This document shows, piece after piece, positions 1-7,093 of a stretch of 34,202 bases of DNA. Source of the DNA: Oscillospiraceae bacterium. Its GTDB lineage: Bacteria; Bacillota; Clostridia; Oscillospirales; Acutalibacteraceae. The stretch's first letter is position 1. Each line of letters begins with the position of its first letter. A model generated the notes under the pieces. It was not told the origin of the DNA, searched no databases, and saw only the letters and a list, made by a program, of their open reading frames with translations. Where the stretch lies: positions 1 to 34,202 of the forward strand of contig JAQVFM010000017.1 in NCBI GenBank assembly GCA_028697255.1, in the 5' to 3' direction. A program made the position numbers and the translations under genes.

Positions 1-368
1 TTACTTCCCTTATACCGGCTTTTACAGAGCTCTGTAGAATTCATTGTATATTATGTGTATTTTATTATATTTTGATAAAGTCTTTGCAATTTTCTCATGA
101 TAGCAGCCTGTTACCACAAAAATTTTTGAACACTTAGCGATTGTTAAATACACGGGCGACCACAGGTCGCCCCTACAAGTTATGGCTTCATTAAAACGCG
201 ACTAACTATTGTAGGTGCGAACTGCGTTCGCCCGTAAATCCATATATTTCGCAATTGACTATATAAAATTTTATAATAAAATAGCCGGTATTTTGCGGTA
301 GATTGGTAAGATGATACATGCCCTTGAGGGTTGTCGACCTATGAGGAGTCCAATAATTCAAGCCCTTT
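1..368. other. Intergenic region with one repeat copy
   Basis: No convincing coding sequence is seen on either strand before the hsp20 stop codon at 369. The stretch is AT-rich and holds one complete MITE-like repeat (137-259, listed separately). The part from about 305 to 365 has short self-complementary stretches (for example CCCTTGAGGG near 322-331) and a T-run near 365-371. I could not fold it into a clear terminator or a known RNA family. Its function is unknown. Confidence 0.5.
137..259. repeat. MITE-like palindromic repeat, copy 1
   Basis: A 123-bp element. The left end reads GCGATTGTTAAATACACGGG and the right end reads TTTCGCAATTGAC, which are imperfect inverted repeats. Inside are two hairpins: GGGCGAC-cacag-GTCGCCC at 154-172, and a GGTGCGAAC/GTTCGCCC stem in the right half. 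The two halves are also inverted copies of each other, with CCTACAAG on the left answering TTGTAGG on the right. The same layout recurs at 6945-7069. No flanking target duplication is visible at this copy. Confidence 0.7.
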
Positions 369-812
369 TTATTGTATTTGGATTCTGCGTGTGTTCGCAG
401 TAGTTTCTGACTTTTTAGGACAATAAATTGTCAAAATTCCGTTATTCATTTCAGCTTTAATTTCATCCGCCTTAATATTCTCTAACGAAAAGCTTCTTCT
501 AAACGATCCGGTGCGGCGTTCTCTGCGTATATATCGTCCATCTTCATCTTTTTGTTCGGTCTTTTCATTGATATTTGCCGAAATTTTTAACATATTATCT
601 TCTATTTCTAAATTAACATTTTTCTTATCTATCCCCGGCATTTCAGCTTCAATAATATATTGATCCTTTTTATCTCTGACATCTACCCTAAACCCACTGA
701 AATTAAAACCATCCCAAATGCCTTCATTGAAAAAGCTTGGGAAAAAACCTCGCGGAAATAATCCATAATCATTGTTATTGAATAAGCTAAGCTCATTTTT
801 GTCGCGGTTCAT
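369..812 (-). CDS. hsp20: Small heat-shock protein, Hsp20/alpha-crystallin family
   Basis: This 147-residue protein is an ATP-independent cytoplasmic holdase chaperone that binds unfolding proteins in large oligomers. The N-terminal 40 residues are rich in Phe and Gly, typical of the variable arm. The alpha-crystallin domain runs from about residue 42 (FRVDVRDKKDQYIIEAEMPG) to about 138. It includes the conserved strand FRRSFSLENIKADEIKAEMNNGILTI with the family's A-x-x-x-N-G-I/V-L motif. A polar tail ends in RRIQIQ, similar to the I-x-I/V motif used for oligomerisation. A strong AGGAGG site (complement of 822-827) precedes the ATG. The 57-codon gene at 833-1006 ends just upstream, so the two are probably co-transcribed. 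No CIRCE operator was seen. Confidence 0.93.
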   Translation of the reverse strand: MNRDKNELSLFNNNDYGLFPRGFFPSFFNEGIWDGFNFSGFRVDVRDKKDQYIIEAEMPGIDKKNVNLEIEDNMLKISANINEKTEQKDEDGRYIRRERRTGSFRRSFSLENIKADEIKAEMNNGILTIYCPKKSETTANTRRIQIQ

Positions 813-832
813 ACAGTATAACCTCCTAAATA

Positions 833-1006
833 TTATATTTTATCAAAAAATTCATTAGATAAATCATCAGATTCGCCGGACAAAAGATAAGGCAGCATTT
901 CCTCCATTGATTTGCCTTTCTGAGACATTTTATTCTGTTCTGCACTAACATTGGTTTTGCTTTTAAAATCTTGTTTTTTAGGTTGTTTTTTTATACGGTC
1001 TGTCAT
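833..1006 (-). CDS. Small basic-to-acidic protein of unknown function
   Basis: An unannotated 57-residue open reading frame on the minus strand, starting ATG at 1006 and ending TAA at 833. It begins MTDRIKKQPKKQDFKSKTN and ends DDLSNEFFDKI. A very good ribosome binding site (GGGAGAGG, complement of about 1009-1016) lies three bases before the ATG, and the stop falls just ahead of the hsp20 ribosome binding site. The first half is Lys/Gln-rich and the second half acidic (MEEMLPYLLSGESDDLSNEF), with no membrane segment and no cysteine. I do not recognise the family. The position suggests a two-gene operon with hsp20. The strong binding site and full use of the gap argue that it is real. Confidence 0.6.
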   Translation of the reverse strand: MTDRIKKQPKKQDFKSKTNVSAEQNKMSQKGKSMEEMLPYLLSGESDDLSNEFFDKI

Positions 1007-1200
1007 TTTCCTCTCCCTTTTATTTACTATATTTTTTCGGATATATTTTTAATAGAGAGCACTTTTAACGGATTTTTTCCTTTTTAATATTATATTATTC
1101 ATCACAGCAATTTTAATCCATTCATAATACAAATATCCGATTAATAGATTGATAAAAAATTTTAGCCGGACATTAGTATATGAATAAAAACGAAAAAAAT

Positions 1201-1268
1201 AAGGGCTTTCCGACATTAACTCCCGCTGCGACACAGCGAAGAGCAATGCTCAATGTCGGGAAACCCTT
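1201..1268 (-). terminator. Branched terminator after the ATP synthase remnant
   Basis: On the plus strand AAGGGCTTTCCGACATT (1201-1217) faces AATGTCGGGAAACCCTT (1252-1268), giving a long stem with one mismatch and one G-U-type change. Two smaller perfect stems lie inside it: CGCTG-cgaca-CAGCG and GAGC-aat-GCTC. On the minus strand the structure is followed by TTATTTTTTT. This fits a rho-independent terminator for the genes at 1295-2443, with an unusual three-way-junction loop instead of a simple hairpin. Confidence 0.65.
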
Positions 1269-1294
1269 TGTTTATTGTCATTTTTGTATATTAA

Positions 1295-1753
1295 TCAACC
1301 CTTGACTGCATCGATATTTTCAGCGAGCTTTTCCGAGATCTTGCCACTTTCCCTGATCTCTTCCTTAATATGGGCAGCATGTGTGCCCACATATTTGATA
1401 AAGTCTTTTTGGAATTTTAGAATACGCCCAACATCTATATTTACCAGATGCCTGTTGTTTAAAGCATAAAGAATCAAGACCTGATCTTCAACCGGCATAG
1501 GCTTATACTGTGGCTGTTTGAGGACTTCCATAATGCGTTCGCCATGATTCAGACGATCCAAAGTGTCCTGATTGAGGTCAGAACCAAACTGCGAGAAAGC
1601 AGCTAATTCTTTGTACTGTGCAAACTCGATTCGGAGTGGACCGGCAAGATTCTTCATAGCGGGGATCTGAGCCGAACCTCCAACACGTGAAACAGAGAAG
1701 CCGGGATTAATCGCCGGGCGAACTCCATGGTTAAAGAGGTCAGCTTCCAAATA
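1295..1753 (-). pseudogene. atpA: Truncated F1 ATP synthase alpha subunit, C-terminal third only
   Basis: The reading frame matches the C-terminal part of the F1 alpha subunit: YLEADLFNHGVRPAINPG, then SVSRVGGSAQIPAMKNLAG and the helical C-terminal domain with LAAFSQFGSDLNQDT and LKQPQYKPMPVEDQVLILYA. About 150 residues remain of a protein that is usually about 500-510 long. The Walker A motif and the whole nucleotide-binding fold upstream are gone. No proper start exists: the frame opens with a TTG inside the conserved segment and has a stop a few codons earlier. It follows atpI after 57 bases, where atpB, atpE, atpF, atpH and the first two thirds of atpA would be expected. It is followed by a terminator rather than atpG, atpD and atpC. 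An internal deletion in the organism or a mis-joined assembly would both give this picture. Confidence 0.88.
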
Positions 1754-1810
1754 TTTTCTATTCAGAACTCATGCTAATATCCGATTAAAAGATTATTAAG
1801 TTTAATAATA

Positions 1811-2182
1811 TCAACTCTTCGACGTAAACTTTGCGTTATATATAGCGAGCTGGAAAGATAGTATACCGGCTGCCACTCCCCATAAACTAATCTGTGGTAT
1901 GATGGCACCCAACGCTAATGCAACACCTGTAAGAAGAAGCCTTAAAATATGCTGTATGCTAACATAGTTTCCGGCATGCTTCTGTTCCATTGTGAGTGCT
2001 TTGTCTACGGCACGCTCCAGCAGAAAGACTTTAGCGATACTAACGGCTGAGCCTATCAAAGCTCCGAACATAAATGGAATAAAATCCAAAGAGCGGTGAT
2101 AGATTGCTGAACCTAAAACGCATATCAATGTTGTTATTATTATTATTATAATCATTCGCTTAGCCAAATCCGACAGCTTCAT
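1811..2182 (-). CDS. atpI: ATP synthase I chain (AtpI)
   Basis: A 123-residue hydrophobic protein with four predicted membrane segments: about residues 8-26, 33-52, 80-96 and 99-116. It matches the ATP synthase I chain family that stands first in F-type ATPase operons. Family members help assemble the c-ring and are linked to Mg2+ handling, and they are not part of the catalytic core. The gene lies 33 bases downstream of the atpZ-like gene, the normal order. Here the rest of the operon is missing, so the protein may have no partner in this locus. The identification rests on hydrophobic pattern and context, as the family is weakly conserved. Confidence 0.75.
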   Translation of the reverse strand: MKLSDLAKRMIIIIIITTLICVLGSAIYHRSLDFIPFMFGALIGSAVSIAKVFLLERAVDKALTMEQKHAGNYVSIQHILRLLLTGVALALGAIIPQISLWGVAAGILSFQLAIYNAKFTSKS

Positions 2183-2215
2183 AAGACCTCTCTTCCTTGA
2201 TAATCCCTAAGATTG

Positions 2216-2443
2216 TCATTTTTTTGATATGTTGAACAACACCTTGATTGCGGCTCCCGCGCCTAATAAAGAAAAAACCAATAGCAACCAAGGCGTTGTG
2301 CCTAACAAACCGTCTAAGTACTTTCCTATTAAGACGCCGACTAATACCGATGCCGCCATAGTTACTCCTATATGCGAGAAGTGGGCTATGGCACGCAATG
2401 TTTCGCTGGTCTTGTTTTTATCCGTATTTTGCTTCTTACTCAA
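2216..2443 (-). CDS. atpZ: AtpZ/AtpI-type small membrane protein
   Basis: A 75-residue protein with a polar N-terminus and two membrane helices (about residues 25-45 and 50-70). Between them is the glycine-rich stretch GVLIGKYLDGLLGTTPWL typical of the AtpZ family (putative F0F1-ATPase subunit). The start codon is TTG at 2443, preceded by an AGGATGAC-type ribosome binding site. AtpZ and AtpI together are reported to form a small ion-conducting complex near F-type ATPases. This is the first gene of the remnant operon. Confidence 0.75.
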   Translation of the reverse strand: MSKKQNTDKNKTSETLRAIAHFSHIGVTMAASVLVGVLIGKYLDGLLGTTPWLLLVFSLLGAGAAIKVLFNISKK

Positions 2444-2519
2444 AATAGCGTCATCCTCGCTTTAAAAACATGATGCCCAAATATTACTCAATCAAACACC
2501 ATATTTTCACTTAAGGTTA

Positions 2520-2549
2520 ATCTTACCACAAATATTAAGATAATATCAA
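2520..2549 (-). promoter_or_regulatory. Candidate promoter for the atpZ-atpI remnant
   Basis: On the minus strand TTGATA (complement of 2544-2549) and TAAGAT (complement of 2520-2525) are separated by 18 bases, a plausible housekeeping-sigma promoter upstream of the TTG start at 2443. It is based on consensus match only. Confidence 0.4.
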
Positions 2550-2607
2550 GCTCTTAAGTTTAAACATCTATCCGAAAGAGAATGCGTCCTTATGTGACAT
2601 TTTTTTA

Positions 2608-2634
2608 GTCGATTGCTAAATGTACGGGCGACAC
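2608..2634 (+). repeat. Solo end of the MITE-like repeat, copy 3
   Basis: GTCGATTGCTAAATGTACGG at 2608-2627, followed by GCGAC, matches the left end of the repeats at 137 and 6945. The matching right half is absent, so this is a truncated copy. The rest of the 2466-2772 gap is AT-rich and holds nothing else I can name. I found no cobalamin riboswitch in it. Confidence 0.55.
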
Positions 2635-2772
2635 GAATAGTTTAACTGGTAATAAAGTAAAATTCAAGGGAGATTAGCAGTGTTATGGTGAGTGATACTT
2701 TAAGGAAAAAAAACATGTAAATTAAAGCTTATTGTAAGTATATCAAAAAATATTCCCAAAAAGTTATACATG

Positions 2773-2801
2773 TTGCAATCATTTTATTATCTGATTATAT
2801 A
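2773..2801 (+). promoter_or_regulatory. Candidate promoter for the methyltransferase-CobW pair
   Basis: TTGCAA (2773-2778) and TATATA (2796-2801) are exactly 17 bases apart, 35 bases before the ATG at 2836. The -35 hexamer is the same as in the much clearer promoter upstream of rimP. The -10 match is only moderate. Confidence 0.4.
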
Positions 2802-2835
2802 TACTGAATACATAATGATTAAAGGGGAGTTTATT

Positions 2836-4209
2836 ATGAAGCAACCAAAAGAATTAATATTGGATACACTGAATCATAAATTTACTGACCAAGTTCCATG
2901 GATTCCGTTTGCGGGAGTTCATGCCGGGACACTGGCGGGTTATGATGCGACCGAGGTATTGACCGACGGTGATAAATTGTTTGAGTCACTAATGCAAGTC
3001 AACAAGCTTTATCGTCCATGCGGCCAACCTGTGGTTTTTGATCTGCAGCTTGAGGCAGAGATTTTAGGTTGTCAGCTTGTGTGGACAAAGGACGGTCCTC
3101 CATCGGTCAGCTCACACCCGCTTGAGGACAATCCGGTTGTTCCATGCCGCTGCACTTTGCCCACCGCCGAGGACGGGCGACTTCCCATGATTCTTGATGT
3201 TATGAGGCGGATGAAGTCTGCCGTTGGGGATACAACAGCACTTTACGGATTGATTTGCGGTCCTTTCACGCTCGCGTCACATCTTCGCGGTAATGATATA
3301 TTTATGGATATGTTTGATGACGAAGATTTTGTCAACAATCTTCTGGATTATTGCGTTGATGTGGGCAAGCGTATGATAGAGCTGTATACACAAGCGGGTA
3401 TGGATGTTATTGCAGTGGTTGATCCGTTGGTATCTCAGGTATCATCGGCTCATTTCGAGGAGTTTTTATCCAAGCCATTTACAACTTTGTTTGATTTTAT
3501 CCGTGATAGCGGCAAGCTTTCCTCTTTCTTTGTGTGCGGTGACGCGACACGAAATATTGAAGTCATGTGCAAAACAAACCCCGATTCTGTTTTTGTAGAT
3601 GAAAATGTCAATATAGTGGAGGCAAAAGCAATCACCGATCGTTATAACGTCGCATTGGGCGGTAACATTCCGCTTACATCAATCATGCTGCACGGAACGC
3701 AGCAAGATAATATGAAATACGTGGTTGACATGCTGGACAGTCTGCCCAACACGCACAATTTTATTGTTGCGCCGGGATGTGACATGCCTTTTGCAGTTCC
3801 TGTCGAAAATACTGTTGCAGTTGCACAGGCAGTGTGGCAGACAGAAGTAGTTCGGGAAATGCTGAAAAACTATGTGTCCGTACAAGAGGATATTGATGTT
3901 GAGCTGCCGGATTATGACAGGCTTATCAAACCGTTGGTCGAAGTGTTCACTTTAGATTCGGCTACATGTGCCGCCTGTACATACATGATGGGTGCGGTAA
4001 ATGCAGCTAAAGAGCGGTATGGCGACTCCATAGATGTAGTTGAATATAAATATACAATAAAAGAGAATATAGCGAGATGCCAAAAAATGGGCGTGGGACA
4101 CCTGCCGTCGGTATATATCAACGGTCAACTAAAATTTTCGTCCCTTATTCCAAGCCGTGAGGAGCTGGATGCTGTTATTGATGAGGCTATAGCCGCTATC
4201 AAAGGGTGA
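2836..4209 (+). CDS. URO-D/MtaA-family cobamide methyltransferase fused to a thioredoxin-like domain
   Basis: A 457-residue protein. Residues 1 to about 350 are a uroporphyrinogen-decarboxylase-like TIM barrel of the type used by MtaA/MtbA enzymes, which move methyl groups to or from corrinoid proteins. It begins PKELILDTLNHKFTDQVPWI. The zinc-site region reads FFVCGDAT with Cys234, and a second Cys315 lies in APGCDMPF. The family's usual His-x-Cys pair is Phe232-x-Cys234 here, so one ligand has changed. Residues about 370-457 add a thioredoxin-like domain with Cys378-Ala-Ala-Cys381 and a probable cis-proline loop, LPSVYING. The start at 2836 has AAAGGGGAG six bases upstream; a longer frame from 2770 lacks one. 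CobW follows after one base. Haem synthesis is unlikely, given the corrinoid genes around it. The methyl donor is unknown. Confidence 0.85.
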   Translation: MKQPKELILDTLNHKFTDQVPWIPFAGVHAGTLAGYDATEVLTDGDKLFESLMQVNKLYRPCGQPVVFDLQLEAEILGCQLVWTKDGPPSVSSHPLEDNPVVPCRCTLPTAEDGRLPMILDVMRRMKSAVGDTTALYGLICGPFTLASHLRGNDIFMDMFDDEDFVNNLLDYCVDVGKRMIELYTQAGMDVIAVVDPLVSQVSSAHFEEFLSKPFTTLFDFIRDSGKLSSFFVCGDATRNIEVMCKTNPDSVFVDENVNIVEAKAITDRYNVALGGNIPLTSIMLHGTQQDNMKYVVDMLDSLPNTHNFIVAPGCDMPFAVPVENTVAVAQAVWQTEVVREMLKNYVSVQEDIDVELPDYDRLIKPLVEVFTLDSATCAACTYMMGAVNAAKERYGDSIDVVEYKYTIKENIARCQKMGVGHLPSVYINGQLKFSSLIPSREELDAVIDEAIAAIKG

Positions 4210-4210
4210 T

Positions 4211-5152
4211 ATGAGAAAGGACACGGATCATTACATGGCAAAGATGTATGTGATTACCGGCTTTCTTGGCGCAGGGAAAACAACCTTTTTAAAGGAATTT
4301 GCGCGTCTGCTGACGGGTGAAAAGCTTGCTGTTTTGGTTAATGAATTCGGCAAGGAAGATGTGGACAGCAAATTGCTTCGTGAATTAAATGCCGCCATGG
4401 AAGAGGTACACAGTGGTTCAATTTTCTGTGCTTGCCGTATAGAGCAGTTTTCGGATGCACTTTCGCGGTTATTAAAGGACAATCCTGATATAATTTTGGT
4501 TGAAACGTCGGGATTGTCCGACCCCACACGCATTCGTACATTGTTGGCAGAGCATTCCAACGCCGATAAGATTGATTATCGTGGTTGTCTGTGCATTGCG
4601 GACGCAGTTAGATTTGAAAAAGTGTATTCCACCGCTTTGGTATGCGGCAAGCAACTGGACATATGCGATGCAGTTATCATTAACAAAACCGATATTGCAA
4701 GTGATGAGCAAAAACAAAAAACGCTTGAACTTATAAAAAATCACCGTCCCGACGTTCCTGTGTATTTAACCAGCCACGGGAGAATTCAGCCTGAGTGGCT
4801 GTATGCCCTTCGCAAACCTACCGGTACTAAGTCTGCAAATTCTTATCATGTTAAGGATGTTTCTCTGCAAAGCCGTCTTGTTACTATAAGGGATACATTT
4901 CCAATGGATAAGCTAATGGATTTTCTTTGCTGCATTGCCCCTGCATCTTTTCGCATAAAGGGATTTGTGCAGTTACAGGAGGGTGTGTTTTTTGTGGACG
5001 CAGTGGGGCAAGACGTAAAGCTGAAACCCTGGGATAAAGAGGTTGAAAGCCTCAACCGGCTTGTCGTTTTAGCAGGCCGGGGATTGCCGTTGTTATCAAC
5101 GCTTAAAGAGGCTGGCAAAAGCTTTAATGACTATATATTATCTATTGAATGA
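4211..5152 (+). CDS. CobW/COG0523-family GTPase, putative metallochaperone
   Basis: A 313-residue P-loop GTPase of the G3E/CobW group. The Walker A motif GFLGAGKTT lies near residues 17-25, the switch/Walker B region is DIILVETSGLSDPTR, and the base-specificity motif NKTD follows AVII. The family's metal-binding G-C-x-C-C motif appears reduced to FCAC (SGSIFCACRIEQFSDAL). The last 100 residues fit the small CobW C-terminal domain. Proteins of this group insert zinc, nickel or cobalt-related cofactors into client proteins. The gene starts one base after the methyltransferase stop, with AAAGGG four bases ahead, so the two are translated from one message. A role in loading zinc into the methyltransferase is an inference from this pairing. 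Confidence 0.85.
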   Translation: MRKDTDHYMAKMYVITGFLGAGKTTFLKEFARLLTGEKLAVLVNEFGKEDVDSKLLRELNAAMEEVHSGSIFCACRIEQFSDALSRLLKDNPDIILVETSGLSDPTRIRTLLAEHSNADKIDYRGCLCIADAVRFEKVYSTALVCGKQLDICDAVIINKTDIASDEQKQKTLELIKNHRPDVPVYLTSHGRIQPEWLYALRKPTGTKSANSYHVKDVSLQSRLVTIRDTFPMDKLMDFLCCIAPASFRIKGFVQLQEGVFFVDAVGQDVKLKPWDKEVESLNRLVVLAGRGLPLLSTLKEAGKSFNDYILSIE

Positions 5153-5162
5153 GTGGTAAAAG

Positions 5163-5191
5163 CCCACCCGCATTAACTTTCTGCGGGTGGG
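5163..5191. terminator. Hairpin terminator between convergent cobW and RACo genes
   Basis: CCCACCCGCA (5163-5172) pairs perfectly with TGCGGGTGGG (5182-5191) around a 9-base loop. On the minus strand it is followed by CTTTTACC, giving a U-tract for the activator gene. On the plus strand the T-run comes only after about 15 bases, so termination there may be weaker. Confidence 0.7.
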
Positions 5192-5233
5192 TACCGAAAG
5201 CCTTGTTCTTTTTTAAAATTCCGGACATTAACA

Positions 5234-6829
5234 TTATGTATTCGGGAACATCATCCCGTTTATATATGTATCCATAAAATATGGATTTGTGGAAAGCTCC
5301 ACCGATTTTGTGAATTTGCCGATTTGCTCCGACTGCATGCGTATCGTGTCGCTTAACAAAATCATGGATGCTCCCGAACCTGCCGCGTTGCCGATTGCAT
5401 GTGCTTTATTAGCGAAACCGGGAGGAATAAGCCCGATTCTTTCAGCCGATTTTACATTGATATTACTGCCGAATCCTCCTGCTATGACAAGCTCTTTGAT
5501 ATCTGCATGAGTGTATCCCGCTTCCTTTATCAATGTTAGAATTCCCGCACACACAGCAGATTTTGCAAGCTGAACCGCTCGTATATCCTGTTGCGTTAAT
5601 ATCACTTGCGTCTCAGGCAGACGAAAGGCAGGTTGACCGTTTATCTCGGTAATATTATCTGTAAAGTCATGCCCATCTTCACAAATCATTCCGGTTTCAT
5701 CGATTATACCCGCTTCACACATAACCGAAACAGCATCCAAAAGACCCGACCCGCAAATTCCTGTGGCTGTTCCACCGCCCAAGACTAAACAGATTATGCC
5801 GTTGCTGTGGATTTTAACCTGATACACCGCGCCTGTCCGTGCAGGCATACCTTGATAAATTCCCGCGCCCTCAAATGCAGGCCCCGCCGCTGTTGAACAG
5901 CACCAGAGCATGCCGTTTGCCGCCAGCGCCATTTCTCCGTTGGTGCCTATATCGACAAGCAATTTCGGGCTGTCCGATACAACCCTGCCTTGATAGAAAA
6001 ATTCAGCAGCCAGCAACGCCGTTGTTATGTCGGCACCGACATAAGCGGATATACATCGCGGCAAATATACCTTTGCATCGCACGGCAAATCCAACTCCCG
6101 AGCAGATAAAAACATTCCGAAATAACAATCCTGTTCAAAAGGTGCCATTGTGATGGATTTCGGATTTCTTTGGCAAAGCAGATACAGCATGGCGGTGTTC
6201 CCGGTCAAAACAAGACTGTCTACTTTTATAGTAGTAGTTGAATCCGATTTGCTTAGCTTGCTGACAAGCCGGGATATGCAGCTGCGAATAGTGTCGGCTA
6301 ATGCTTTTCCCTCGCCGTCAAGTGATTTTTGCAGGCGCGAAATAACGTCCGCGCCGTACATCGACTGTGGATTTTTTTCTGCCATTGTTTTAATCAGCGT
6401 TCCGTCAGACAACCGATATAAATATGCTGCAACGGTTGTTGTGCCTATATCAACCGCAATGCCGAAATCCTTTCCCCACGGATTAAGCTCAAAAGGGGGA
6501 AAATAGCCGTCAGTAAGGATATTGTCTTTATATAATCCGGCTGAAAGAAGCTGGACCTTTACGTCGCCCAAAGCTTCTGTCATACAGGCATACCTAATAT
6601 TTTCACTTTTTTCTTTATCTGTCAGAAAGGAACTCTCGCTTTCGCTCATGGGAGAAAGCTCGCCTGTGGCCTTTACCTTGCATTTCAGGCACTTTTGCCT
6701 GCCGCCACAAGGCATTTCAACTGCAATGTTGTTTTGGGTAAACAGTTTAGACAATCTCACGGGGGCAGTGAATGTAATGTTTTTTTCAAGCCCTGTTGAG
6801 GTAATAATTTCTAATACCGATTGCTTCAC
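5234..6829 (-). CDS. Corrinoid reductive activator (RACo/RamA-type ASKHA protein with 2Fe-2S domain)
   Basis: RACo-type proteins use ATP to return the inactive Co(II) form of corrinoid proteins to the active Co(I) state. The N-terminus holds a plant-type ferredoxin cluster: Cys41-x5-Cys47-x2-Cys50 and Cys82. The ATPase part follows, with the phosphate-binding loop GIAVDIGTTTVAAYLY, the segment LLVDIGTNGEMAL, GSGLLDAV and ELVIAGGFGSNINV, as in DUF4445/ASKHA activators. I chose the GTG at 6829, giving 531 residues, because AAGGCGG lies nine bases upstream and the ferredoxin domain starts there. The ATG at 6892 has no ribosome binding site. The gene converges on cobW and diverges from the DUF1638 gene, so one regulator could control both sides. 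Confidence 0.9.
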   Translation of the reverse strand: MKQSVLEIITSTGLEKNITFTAPVRLSKLFTQNNIAVEMPCGGRQKCLKCKVKATGELSPMSESESSFLTDKEKSENIRYACMTEALGDVKVQLLSAGLYKDNILTDGYFPPFELNPWGKDFGIAVDIGTTTVAAYLYRLSDGTLIKTMAEKNPQSMYGADVISRLQKSLDGEGKALADTIRSCISRLVSKLSKSDSTTTIKVDSLVLTGNTAMLYLLCQRNPKSITMAPFEQDCYFGMFLSARELDLPCDAKVYLPRCISAYVGADITTALLAAEFFYQGRVVSDSPKLLVDIGTNGEMALAANGMLWCCSTAAGPAFEGAGIYQGMPARTGAVYQVKIHSNGIICLVLGGGTATGICGSGLLDAVSVMCEAGIIDETGMICEDGHDFTDNITEINGQPAFRLPETQVILTQQDIRAVQLAKSAVCAGILTLIKEAGYTHADIKELVIAGGFGSNINVKSAERIGLIPPGFANKAHAIGNAAGSGASMILLSDTIRMQSEQIGKFTKSVELSTNPYFMDTYINGMMFPNT

Positions 6830-6944
6830 TTTATATTGCCGCCTTTCTAAGGAAAACCCCAAATTTACTATCATAAATGATACATGATTCATTCTAAATA
6901 AGCTATCATAATATTTTAATTTTTGGTATACTATTTATATCTAA

Positions 6945-7069
6945 GTCAATTGCGTAAAGCACGGGCGTCCACAGATTGCAACTACAAGTTGTGATTTTAC
7001 AAAAATGCACTCAACATATTGTAGGTGCAAACTATGTGCGCCCGCAAATCCGTATATTTCGTAATCGAC
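6945..7069. repeat. MITE-like palindromic repeat, copy 2, with flanking 9-bp direct repeats
   Basis: A 125-bp element running from GTCAATTGCGTAAAGCACGG to ATTTCGTAATCGAC. The ends are imperfect inverted repeats, and the two inner halves (ACTACAAGTT and CATATTGTAGGTGC) are again inverted copies. The element is flanked by TATATCTAA at 6936-6944 and again at 7070-7078, which looks like a target-site duplication. It fills most of the divergent spacer between the activator and the DUF1638 gene. Confidence 0.75.
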
Positions 7070-7093
7070 TATATCTAAAAGGAGACAAGCAAT

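Noticed and set aside
1049-1246. A 65-codon minus-strand frame rich in aromatic residues
   Set aside because: It begins within the branched terminator, has no ribosome binding site and shows no family features; most likely a chance frame.
2466-2835. A cobalamin riboswitch ahead of the methyltransferase
   Set aside because: No B12-box or the expected paired regions could be seen in the AT-rich gap.
2770-2835. An upstream start adding 22 residues to the methyltransferase
   Set aside because: It has no ribosome binding site and overlaps the candidate promoter, while ATG 2836 has AAAGGGGAG at the right distance.
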